In this document: positions 43,832 to 56,000 of the stretch, piece after piece | How positions within the stretch are numbered: position 1 is the first letter of the stretch | Layout of the letters: each line of letters starts with the position of its first letter | Assembly: GCA_019914945.1 (NCBI GenBank) | Contig: CM034109.1 | Span: 3,596,001 to 3,660,000 of the forward strand | Direction: 5' to 3' | Source of the DNA: Typha latifolia | Taxonomy: Eukaryota > Streptophyta > Magnoliopsida > Poales > Typhaceae | Length of the DNA: 64,000 nucleotides | Position numbers and translations under genes: made by a program | The notes under the pieces: generated by a model | What the model saw: the letters and a program-made list of their open reading frames with translations, nothing else | Database searches by the model: none | What the model was told of the DNA's origin: nothing

Positions 43832-45236
43832 ATCCACCACACTTTTGACACATTGTCCTGAAGGTGAGTAGTATGCGAGCTAGATTTTCTAGCACGTCGT
43901 GCTCATGAATCCACGAGTCTGCATGTAAGTCTAGCTCAGTCAATTGATGCAGGTCCACTAGGTTGTTCCACTAGTCATTCTCGAGCTCGTACTTAGGCCC
44001 CATGTAACTCTCATGGCTTCCCAACTAGTTCACACGAGATGGTCAAGCCGATTGCAAAAGTTCAACTCACCTCGAGATATGTGCACTTCATCTTTTCCAC
44101 TCAATAGCTAAAACCCTTACCATAGGGCTAAAAAGTTTGAACTAGGGGCGCCACTATGGGTTACATGGGCATTGACGATGGTTGGACAAGGTTTCTACTG
44201 ACCTATGGCAGTCGGTGTCCGGTAGATCCTCGTGATAGTAGAGCGACGGTGATCGACGATGGAAGCTAAAAACTAAGCTTGGGCTCGAGTTGCTACAGCA
44301 GTGGCCATGGCGGTCTCCGACGGCTGTGTTGGCCACCGCTGGATGGTAGTTCGCCCATGGAAGCTGACCTTGGCTATCAATTGTCGCAGGAACGGTAGAC
44401 CTAAGCCCATGAGCTGCGATTTTGCTACAATCAAGGAGGTTATCGATGGCGGTCTCCCGATAGGTATTGTCATGAACGACGACCATGGATCGGGTGTAGT
44501 GGTCCAGGGAAGATGTTAGTAGTGGTGGCTTGGGCTGAAAGTGCTTGGATCATCGTTGGTGGAAAGCTAGGGTTTTTGGCCCTAACTTCCACCGTCAGTA
44601 GGAAAGACGACATCATTGCCATCGATAGAGGCTTCATTAGTGTCGCGGTTGCGATAGGATGGTGTGTAAGGGTGGAGGAAGCTTTATCGTGGCCAAAGGA
44701 GGAGTGGTTTTCGTAGTTTGGATGGTCTCCATGGTTTCACCATTGTTGGTGCTTGAAGGTAGAGATGGGGTTGTCTTGTGGTGGCAGCACTGGGGCCTCT
44801 ATAGAGGTGGCAAGGACTCCTTTGCAGTTGGAGGTGGTGGTTTGGCCACGGTTTGGGCAGGCTCTTCTCCTCTGTTGCAAGTTGAAGATAATGGCCATGG
44901 GAGGGCCAATTTCATCGTGGCTAGCAATGCTAGGAGCATGGGATGGTGCTGTGTAGATAGGATTGCTGCTTTCATAGTTTGGAGAGACTTTTCGATCCTC
45001 TTGGCACTCTTCCCGGCTCTCTTCCTATATTTGCATATCTCCTTTATGGACTCATATATCATTGTCGCCATATAGGTGGGTTGTTGTCGACGATTTCTAG
45101 TGGTGGTGGTGGCACCGAGGAAGACCTAGTTAATATGGAGATGAGTTCTTGGTTCTCCATGGTAGTGATCTCCATTAGATTTGTCTTGGCTTGCATGTTC
45201 ACCAATGGCCAAGAGATGGTAGCTCTGGTACCAAAT
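43832..45236 (-). mobile_element. Internal region of element F
   Basis: About 1.4 kb between direct repeats. The PBS-like TTTGGTACCAGAGCTACC lies at 45235-45218 on the reverse strand. A short ORF beginning near 45170 (MENQELISILTRSSS) and another reading MIYESIKEICKYRKRAGKSAKRIEKS near 45060 are open for 30-90 codons. I recognise no gag or pol domain in either. The element has the layout of a short non-autonomous (LARD/TRIM-like) retrotransposon. Confidence 0.6.
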
Positions 45237-45535
45237 TTACGAACCAAATCTAGATTGATATGGACGTAAAAAAATTATGATATTTTATGTGTTGTGATCT
45301 CATGAGTTAGAGTTCTAATGACTTTAGTTTCATGTGAATCAGAGGTTGGAATGGAAAGTTAAAAATAAAATAGTGGAAGAAGATCAGAACGGGATAGAAT
45401 TGAAAATATCCGACGTTGCAGCAGTCGTCGAAGAGTGGCAGATAGCCAAAGGTGATGGTGGACGACCATATAGTAGGGTGGCTAATGGTGGCTACGGTTT
45501 TGGTGTTTGAAGATAGATCTAGGGTTAGATATGAA
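45237..45535 (-). mobile_element. 5' LTR of element F, truncated
   Basis: Direct repeat of 43305-43600, same orientation. It stops at about 45535, so the promoter side of this LTR (about 230 bp) is missing and the copy should be unable to transcribe itself from this LTR. Confidence 0.65.
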
Positions 45536-47064
45536 AAATGTTGATCATGGTGTCACTAATCTAAATACATTTGGATTCATATTCAAACATTATATGAAAT
45601 TTTTATAATTATTTTTCTAGAACTGCGCAGTATTCAGATTAATTTCATAATCATTGCAGTAATATAATGTGAAAATGTGAGCGTAGAATGATGTGGACCT
45701 GGCTCTACCTAATTGGCATAAGGTGAGAGCACCTTTGTAGAACCTAGTGGCTTAGTGTTGTGGAATGGCGCGTTGACTCATGCTCTGGGTGGTTATTATG
45801 GTGACTAAGTTTAGTTTATTACTGCAGACAGTCAATGAATCATTCACTGGGCATAGGCGACCACTTGCCACTTGGGTTTATTCTCTCTCTCATGGGATGC
45901 TTATTTTGGAAGAAAGTATGTCCGGTGGGCCCAGTATTAGATGTGGGAGGTGGACATGGACATGTGAAAAGAGCACAAGATGAATTGAGATGAACTGTGC
46001 ATTTGTGCGAGAGTTGTATTGTGCCATTCCTTATATACATATCCCATGTATTATTCCATGTTGACCTGATACACCACGCACGACACCATGGTACAAATGA
46101 ATACGTATATGGTATATTTATGCATTTTATTGGTTACTTTACTATGCTCGAAATAATTACCACTAATTGGGCGTAAGCATTGAGCTCACCCAATATTTGA
46201 TATATGATATACAAATTGTCCAATTCCCCAGTGGAAGCGCTCAGTATTAGTTCTATCTAGTGAGACAGTGGACCCTACTGTGTTTCTGTTGTTTCTGGTT
46301 TTGTGACAATTATTATTATTTTGTTAGCCTTAAACTTTGCATATCATGCCTAACAAACTTTGCATAAACACACACCTGTCAACTAACATAAACTACCACC
46401 AGATGCATTGATAGTGCAGCTGTCGGATCTAGTGTTGATGTGCCTTATACAGTGATGCAAAAGAAACCTTCATATTAAAAAGTGCAATTTTAAAAATTAA
46501 TCAAAAGTTGAGTTGGAGATTATATTTAGTTTATCCATTTCTGCTCTCTCTTTCCCTCTTCTTTTCTTCCCAATATGGAGGAACTAGATTCCTTCCAGCA
46601 ATCTTGTACTAACGTCAACCTGAATTGCCGTAGTGGTTCCATGCAACATTTTCTTCGTATACAACAAAACGGATATTGCTAAGAGTAAGCAGTTCCATTC
46701 TTTTGGTAACCAAAATTATCTCACATGAGTTCAAATTCAAACAGGAATAGGCCTTGATATTTCTATCGATCGAAGTCATTGACCAGCTATATCTATTCTA
46801 AAGGTTCAGTAAAACAGGCTCTGAAAAGAAAAGAAACGAAAAAAAAAAATACAAGTTTAGCTTGTAAAATAAGACATAAATTCTACAAGGAAGAGTGCTC
46901 ACGGAAAACACCAGCACAAACTAAAAGGCACAACATGACTTAGGGAGATATGGCATACCAATTCAACATCAAGGACTCTTGCTATGAAAACTGAAGATGC
47001 TCAACATATCCTTTAAAGAATGAAAAAGCTGCATCATCTTTTCTCTGTCAAGCTTTCCTCAGAT
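45536..47064. other. Intergenic region and probable 3' UTR of RNase H2B
   Basis: No transposon domain or shared repeat is recognised. The rightmost part (about 46840-47064) would be 3' UTR of the reverse-strand gene ending at 47065; an (A)n run at 46842-46851 lies 215 bp beyond the stop. Short ORFs near 45780-46040 lack supporting evidence. Confidence 0.35.
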
Positions 47065-50000
47065 TCATCTTCTAGTTGCCCTCCGGAACATGTCCTTTAT
47101 GTTTTGTGAATCAACTTTTGTCTTCAACTTTTTTGATTTCTTTCCTTTGCTTGATGAAATATTTTCATTTCCCATGTTACCCTAGAAATGTATTTTAAAC
47201 AAAAGTAACAGATTTTTAGGAAAAACAGTAGTAAGCTTCTACATAATAAAAGAGCAGTTGTAGAATGTCTCAGGAGTACCTCCAAGGGACTAGCAACAGA
47301 TACAGGAGTATTCTCTAAAAATACTGAAGCAGCTCCAACTTCAGATGAGTTAAACACTTGTTGTGCATCTAACCTGCAAACTAGTTTCTTAGTCAACTTC
47401 AAAAATGCAACAATAAATTTAATGAAAATAACATGAAGATATTTTCAGTAGGTGTATCCATGGTGAGAGAAGTAACTGCAATTGCCTGAAGAGGAGCATT
47501 AACCAACGGTCATCCTTCAAGTATTCACCCAATATTAGAACAGTGCCCTTCACTGCGAGGAAGAACATAATGAGTTAAAACCTTACTCATTAATAGGTTG
47601 TTAAGGAGTATTAGTCCCTTGTGTAAGAAAAAATGAAGCTTCACAACTATAATTTGAAGCAGACTAACGTCACTATAGTTATGCCATTCACACATATGTT
47701 AGCCCCATAAAACAACACATGCTTTGGTTAGACAGAAATATCAACAGGACATGTCATAGAAACTAGAAGATCATGCAGAAGAATTTGATTGATTGATTTT
47801 GCATAAGAAATTTAAGTTTGAGTTGAGTCAATTTCAGATATAATTGAGTTTAGGATGTAGATCCATTGTACTTCGTCTATTTCAATGTGCTTGGTTCAAG
47901 CATGAAAGACAGGATCGAAGAAAGCTGAATAAGTAGCACTAACATTGTCTCAAAACAACATAGGTGGCATAGAAAGAAACACCAAGGTCTTTAAGAAGAT
48001 ACTGCACCCAAGTGAGTTCAGCAGTAACCAACCGTTCGTTGCTTTATCAAATCAAAAAGTCAAGATAAAGTCAAGCATAAATGATTGAAAAAGAAAAGCA
48101 TAAATGTCTTTGATTCAATTGGCTTGTTTACCTTACTGCAGAAATGACTTTTTTTTGTGTACACCAGTTACTACAACAGCCAAAAGACTGGATTTCTTTC
48201 CCTGGGTTCTTGTTAATACTACACTAAACAACATTATTTAAGGCTTTCGTTCGCCCAATGCAAGAACTACTAGAGTCCTGAACTATGGCCCAGAGGCCTC
48301 TCTATTTGACTAACATACCCCCTTTTTTAATCTCCTTCCATGCCTTCATATCCCTGATATTACCTATGCTGTGAATCAGATCTGCCAATTTATGTATGCT
48401 CCTACAACAGCGTAGATCCATTGTACTTAGTTAATCTATTGATTGGTCCAGTTGAAGTCTTTAATTGATCCAATTTGATGAGTAGGACAGGTTCTAAATT
48501 TGAGCTTGACGGTATTATACCTAAGGAAAATCTAAATCGAACATCTGATGATTTGTGTTTAATCTGGTTTCACACCATGTGTTTTGGACCTATTCATTCC
48601 AACCTTTGCATTTGTTAATGCCAGTAAACACTTCTGAGTTAAATTATTCTAATACCAGTAGTAGAAAAGATAAAATTCCATTTCTTTTAAGAAAACAAAA
48701 TGGTAAAACACAAAAACCCTTTCTTTTTTCTTGTGATTAGATTATTTATGATGTTAAATTTGATTAATGGGAAGTTTGTTCATTTTATAACTATGTTAGA
48801 TAAACAGATGTGTACCTATGTGTCAGGTTGCGGTAGCGTGTTTTCTGGGCATTAGAAGCAAATTACAGTGGACAGACTGAGCAGGTCGACTGCAGGGTCT
48901 GAACTATAACAATTGCAATAAAGACAACAAGCATTCTACTAAATTCTAGATGAAGACAAAAGACAGAACTATTACAGCTATTTTATGGTTACATAATGTG
49001 TTTTTAGTCTTCTTCCTAGAATCAAGGCCTTGGTACAATCCAGCGTTTTTAAGCAATTCTTGTGATGTAGGACAATATAGCTCCGAAACCAAAATAGATG
49101 CAGAACAACATAAGGAATTGGACACTTATCCAATTAATTCTGAGATTCAGTTCGAAGACCATGTCTCAAATACTAGGCTTATCCTAAGTATCATCACATC
49201 AATGTCTTTGTCATCTTGGAAAATTTATAAGTTGGAATTATGGAAAAGCAACAATAGCCGTACCGGTGACACGTGCCATGCCGTGCTACTATCGGCACGC
49301 CTCGGAACGCCCCACTGTGCCAACGGCACACCCCTGCGTACCGGTGGCATGCCCCTACATGCCACTAGCATACATTTATAAAACTTTTTAGGATATTTAA
49401 AGATGTTTATGGATTTTCGATTGTCAATCTTTAATTTTTGGTTTAAATATATATATTAAAAGTTTAAAACCTACATTATAATATTTTATCTTTAGATTAT
49501 TTTTGTAAATGACCTATTTTAGAAAAAAATCGGAGGTTATTTGTATTCCTCGGAAACCCCCCCCCCCCACATCGTCGTCCAATATTTCTTAATCTACTAT
49601 TGGCTAAGCTACCTGAGCACTAAGTTCAATGTGAGTAGGATCAGAGGTAGATCTTTGCCTACTAGGCAAGAGGATAGCAAGTTACAAATTTTATCTCGTA
49701 ATGACATGTATTTCTATTACTATGAGATTAATAAATAAATTAATAAATTAAAATGAACTAGTTAATGGTAGGGTTACCATTATCCTTAAAGATAAAGCAA
49801 CAGTTAAATATAAATATTATTCAATATATACTATGATTGAAGACATTCATTAAAACTAATATTAATGATTGAACACTCTATAATATAATTGTATACTCCA
49901 TAATATAATTGAAGACATACTATTAATTGATAATAGTTTAATAATTAAAATTAATATCTAGTTGAACGTGAAATGATAAGGAGGATCAAAGTCTTCATTT

Positions 50001-53000
50001 GTCGGCATAAGAATAACACGAGAATATTATATTAAATATTATCAATATTCTTTAAAACCCATTCACTGATAATATTGCTCGTTGTAACGTCTCACATAGC
50101 CTTCATACAAATAAAAATTTTGTAATTATTCTATGATATAATATGGATATTGAAAATGCATGAAAATAAACAGTATCGGATATACACAGACACACAATAA
50201 GCATATGTAGACTATGGATATAGAGTATAATAAGGGTGTTTTGACTATGGTGGGTGATTGATATGATGGTAATTATGATGAACTCATATTATCCTGTGAG
50301 TGCACGTCTCCTAATATTTTGTAAAAATAATCTCTCTCAAAAGATTGTATAACAAAAACACATGTCTCATCTCCATCATCACTGCAGTAAAAATAATATC
50401 TCTCATTATTATCACCATCACCATCACCATCATCATTATCATCCTAGTCTCATTATCATTAATTTTAGCTAAGCCTTCTAAATGATCAACTAATTAGTTA
50501 ATTTGATAATGATTAATAAAAATAAGAAAAATAAAAAAAAAGCTTCTCATGGTACAATAACCGGCACACAGTCGTGCCAGACATGCACGGGTGTGCCACT
50601 TGCGGCACGACTATCCATGGGAAGAAAAGGGGAACACAATACTTTCCAGATCCAAAGACAAAGAAAATCCATTTGTTATATGTTGCTATTGTACTTGATA
50701 GTATGAACTCCTATAGTATTGAGACCCAAAAAGATTTCTTATGATTTCAACAATAAGAATCAAAGGATACAAGAAAGAAGAAAGAAAGAAAGGAAGAAAG
50801 AAAGAGAAAAAGAAAAACATATTATAGTAACTAGAAGATTAAAGCAGACAATCATTTAGATTCACACTAGAGGGATTCGCATCAACAACGCTTCAAACAA
50901 AGTGGGGAACTTCCGCAAAGAAATTTTTTATCCAAAAGACAAGTACTGTAGCATTATGTACAAACCAATCTGAAAACTTTTCTCATGATCCTGTCGTGTT
51001 TTCTTATTTGCTATTTTTACTCCCAAATCTATATATATCATGGAACACAGTTTTGGCCAATCCCAATTCCACCTTTCAGCTCATTTTGGCCAGACCAGTC
51101 AAAACCGTTGCATATTGCATGCAGTTCAACCGAAATGTGCCGATCTGGGACAAAACGCCTTAACTGGACTAGATCCGATCATGGGAACATTAATCATTTA
51201 TATTGTGTCCAAACAGGACCTAAAACTGACGGATCTTCCACTGTAATTAGCAATTAAATCGCTGTCATCTAGTGAAAGTAGATCTGCAATATAGATGCAA
51301 AATTATAACAACATACATATGTCTCTTTCTTCTTGGGCAGCATAATTTTTACCCAGCCTTGGAAACGTCTCTTTTAAATGTTGTACCTGTAAAGAAAGAA
51401 ATTATATGACAAACAACAGCATAAGTAAATCTTTTGTTTCTATAAAATGCAATTCATTATTGAAGGTTGTATGAAAGAGTGCCCACTCTAGTAGCCTCAT
51501 ATACAATGGGTTAGTTGTACAATTTGCATTGCATGTACCTCCACAACATAACTTGAGTGAGGAGTAACATAAATGATTTAATAAATAATCATTGATGAAG
51601 GACCATATGGCTATGATTAGAAAAGGTGTAGGGAAGGGGTCACATTGTTAAAAATAGATCTAAGACAACATATAGAGACCAAAGATAAACTAAACAAGGA
51701 TTTTAGGATCTTAGAATTAGTTTAAAACTTAAAAAGGGTTGCTTTACAAATCTGATAGGAGTGATTTGTAAATGAAGATGATGGCTTTCTTAGTTGACAG
51801 ATATAGTCTTTGAGAGCCTCTCGCATGCCTTCCTAATGGAAAATTTGTTGGTAAACTTTTACCCACCATCAATGATTCAATAGGCATTCATGTGCATATC
51901 TTCTTCAAACAAGCCAATCTGCCTCTCATCATCATATATGACGAAATTAGCAAACCAGTCTTCAAGAAAAAAAAACCATCTTCATTCTTGGCACTTCCAC
52001 ATTCCACCAAAACCTAGATTTTGATTATCAGATTTACTGCTTCACTAAAGTCGTGCCGCCATGGCGGCACAAGATGACTAATTGGAAGCTTGGATACAAA
52101 GAAAATTGTAGGATCATAAGGCTATGATCAAATAGGTGTAGAGAATGGAGTAGATTCATAAGGAAAAACTTTTAAGAGAGAAATGTAATAACTGAAAAAA
52201 AAAAGAACTGGAGCTCCCTAATTTAAAGTTTAATAGGGTAGATTATAAATACCTAATTTTGGTGTTCACGACTTCAGATCGCCGCTGCTCCTATACCGGA
52301 AGCTTCGCGCCTTTGGCCTCGTATCGTGAGTGCTTTCCTTTGGAGCCCTCGTGGCTCGGATTGCCGTCGACCATGGATGGGGTACTTCCCACCGCCGGTC
52401 AGCTTGGTCGATGTACCTTCTCCTCATTTGAGTTGCTGAGACTGCAAGGAAGGTGTTGGCACAGTCGATGGATCTCCAGTGATGGAGATCGCTAGCAATC
52501 TCCCTCTTTTTCCCCTTTTGTGGTGACCTTCATCAAGAGAGATGGAGGTTGAGCTCGGACTCAACTCGAGTTAGACCCTTTATGAGTTTTGGATTTCGAG
52601 TTGGGTTAGGTCATCACTGACCCAACCCGAACCAAAAACTTGGCTGGGCTATGGGCGCAGCCTAGTCCAATTCAATTTTTTGAGGGGTTTGGGCCTCGGG
52701 CCCAACCCATTAGTTGGACTGGTGAGCTGCGGGCTAGCCGCAGCCCAACCCTAAGTCCTTGGATTAGACTTGGCCCACTTTGTAATTAAATTAGATTTTA
52801 TTATAGAAATCATGATATTGGTTAAATTAAAATATGTTATTTATTTATTATGAAAGGTGGTGATTTTTCTTAGCACGTGGACTAGAGATTTCAGTCAATT
52901 TACCTAGACACAAGTGAGTAGGTTCACCCATATTTTTATCCATCTTGTACTGTGTTTTTTACATGATCATGCACTTTCTCTACAAATTAAATATCATATT

Positions 53001-56000
53001 CCTATGTACAAAATATGACTTAATACATTGTTATATTTCATGCAAATAGCAATTTTATTGACCTCCTTGGTGGAAAAACATAATTGATATTTTGTATGAC
53101 TTAGAGAATAGTCCCGGTATAAATCGCTTATAATTTTTTATGTCTATCTAAAAATCCAAGAGATCTTATTTTAGATTACTACAATGAGTTTTTTAGGCAA
53201 CTCTAACGAGGTTAGGGAACAATCCCGAGTTAGATCAAAAAACTTCTTACTATGACTCTAATCTCTCTCAACAGTTAATGGAAGAAATAGAGTGAGTTTA
53301 TCACATAGTTGTAAGAACCAGAAAAAAAAATTTTTGGAGTTGAGAGAGGAGGGGGCACGTGCTCTGCACGTGCAACCCCCTCCACTCTCCCTCTCCGGCA
53401 CGCGACGAGGCGAAGAGAAAATCTCATCTAATCTAAATCAGATTAGATTTGATTTTCTTTTAATCTATAAATTAAAACCCTAATCCCCCCCTCTCTCTGT
53501 TCTTCCTCCCCTCTTTCGCTTTCTTCTTCCTCACCGTCGAAGTCACGCCGTGGAATCAACCTGTCGGAGCGCCGCCAGAGCCAGCGGAGACCACCACATG
53601 ACTCCTTGGTAAGCCTTCTCATACCCGTCAAATTTAATTGAAGTTTAATAGGGTAAAACAAAAATACCTAATTTGGGTTCTTCACTTCACCCGGCAAATC
53701 AGGCCGGCCGGTGGCTTCGGGTCGCTGCCGCTCCATCCGGAAGCGTCTTGCCGTTGGCCTCGTGCTGTGGGCATTCACTATTGGAGCACTCGTGGCTCCG
53801 ATCGCCGTCGGCCATGGGATTGATCGCCGTTCGCGGGTTCTCCTCCACCTCGCGAGGACGGCGGCACCGTGTAGGTGTTGGGGAGGTAAGGGTGCAGCCG
53901 ACGAATCGTCGCCGCGGTGGCCACTGGCATCTTCCTCTCTTTTCCTCTCTTTTTTCCTCTCCTTTTCTCTCCCTCTCTCTCTCTCTCCGGCTTGGAGAAG
54001 ACAGACTCAGGCAACCCGAGTCTGGCCTTCTCCCATTAAGTTGTTGGATTCGGGTTGAGTTGGATCCAAATCCAAGGAACCCGACCCAGTTCCATTAGTT
54101 AATTGGATTGGGCCTTGGGCCCAATCCATTTACGTGTTGGTTGGGTAGGCTGCGGGCAAACTGTAGCCCAGCCTAACTAATTTGGGCTTATTTTGGCCCA
54201 AATTATTAATTTTTGAGTTAAATTGTAGAAATTTTTTAATATTTTTTTAATTAAAAATGTTATTGTTATTTATTATTAAAGGTGGTGATTTTTAGCACGT
54301 GAGCTAGGGATTTGAGATTCAATTGTCTTGCCTAGACTTAGGTAAGTGGGTTTACTCATATTTATTTTATTATATTTCGTACCTTTGCCAGGCCATGTAA
54401 ATTTTCTGTGTGCAAATTTATTTATTTCATTCGTATGTGCAAAAATTTAATTATTATATTTTCTGTGTGCATTTAATCATTATACTCAGTACATCACCAT
54501 ACTTTGTGCATATATTGAAATTAGTGAAAAAAAAACGAGACTAGTATTGCTACGACTTAGAGAACAGTCCCGGTATAAATCGCTTGCGATTTTCTGTGGT
54601 GACTCAAGTCTATCTAGAAGTCGAAGGGAAAGTCCTAAATCAGATCACTGTGGTGACTTTCTTAGGTGACTCTGGCGGGGTTAGGGAACAATTCTAGGAT
54701 GAATAAGAAATTCCTAGGTGACTCTAACTTCTCTCAACGGTTAGTGGAAAAGACAGAATGTGTTGATCACATAGTGATACCATCTGATGACCCTAACCGG
54801 ATCAGCTATGAAGAAAAGTTCCTAGCGACATCTCGAGATGACTTCTAGTTAATGTGGATCCACAGGGTTTAGACCTATTGAGACATGACAATATAAATAT
54901 TGAAAAGATGTTAATACGTTGAAACTGTGCAAGGTTACAAGTTGTGACTCTCTATTGTTATCATTGTCATTATTTAAAGGGCATGTCTAATGCAAATTGT
55001 TTTGTATACCGTTGATTTTAGTTTTTTTGAAATTACTTAGTTTTCGAGTGGATTCCACTCACTGAGCTATAGTTGTTGGCTCATGAATTCTTTTTATTAT
55101 TATTACTTTTTTATCTATCTCAGGTAATAATTAGCGGGGCAACTAAGCGAAATGTACCCAGACTCCACCTCCACTTAGGATTCAACTATTTACTTTTCCG
55201 CTATTTTGGATTTTATGCTTTAGATTAGAAGATAAATTTATTTCGTTTAGAGACTCAAAAACAATAACATTGTTTTATGTTTATTGCAATTAGATTTAAA
55301 TTTAATAAAGCAGATGTTTATTTCATTTTATTTATTTTGCCATCGTACACGTAGAAAGTATTAATAAGGCTTCGTGTATCTCAAGCATATTGAGATGCAT
55401 GGCCGGTCATGATTCCTATTTCGGGTCGTGATAATGTTGGCATTAGAGCTACAGACCCTTCTTCAGGCTATTGGAGGACAGTCATCGCAGACTCCGGCTA
55501 CATCAGAGTCAAGGCCCCTTAATCTAGATAGGGGTACAGTGCTTGAAATTTTTTTGAAGGCATCTCCACCTGCCTTTAGAGGGACTACTGATCCGATTGA
55601 AGCAGAGGTATAGCTGTTGCGAATCGAAAAGATATTGCGAGTATTGAATTGTTCTAAGGATCAAAGGGTTGCCTTGACGACCTATATGTTTGAGGATCGG
55701 GCAGATAATTGAGCGCCAGTATATTGGACGAGAGAAGGAGCTGACCTGGGGAAACTTTAAGAGGATTTTCTTCAAGAAGTACTATCCTCGGGCCTTAAAG
55801 AAAAAGAAACATGATGAGTTCTTTGAGCTGAGACAGAGAGGCATATCTGTGGTGGACTTTGAGGCGAGGTTCACCGAGCTATTGCGATTTGTTCCACATA
55901 TAGCAGCGAGCGAGGAAGAGAAAGTTAGCTTTTTCGAGGGTAAGTTGCGGCCAGCCATCAGAGATAGGATATCACTATTCCAGTGCCACAACTTGTAACT

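Noticed and set aside
43305..45535. Host gene in the GC-richer 1.4 kb
   Set aside because: Frames are short on all strands and the segment is bracketed by direct repeats, a PBS and a polypurine tract, so it reads as an LTR element interior.
48950..49381. 143-residue forward ORF
   Set aside because: Lies in an intron of the reverse-strand gene, ends in low-complexity GC repeats and shows no domain.
49250..50620. GTGCCGTGCCGGCAC-like GC islands as ends of a foldback transposon
   Set aside because: The two islands share words but not an alignable terminal inverted repeat, and no target duplication is visible.
51780..52080. Possible additional RNase H2B exon or other coding fragment on the reverse strand
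   Set aside because: Short readable stretches (e.g. EGMREALKDYICQL) do not fit the RNase H2B order and lack consistent splice sites.
53638..54098. Overlapping 115-141 residue ORFs in the D LTR
   Set aside because: Same GC-rich LTR block in D0, D2 and D3 with frames broken differently in each; not conserved as protein.
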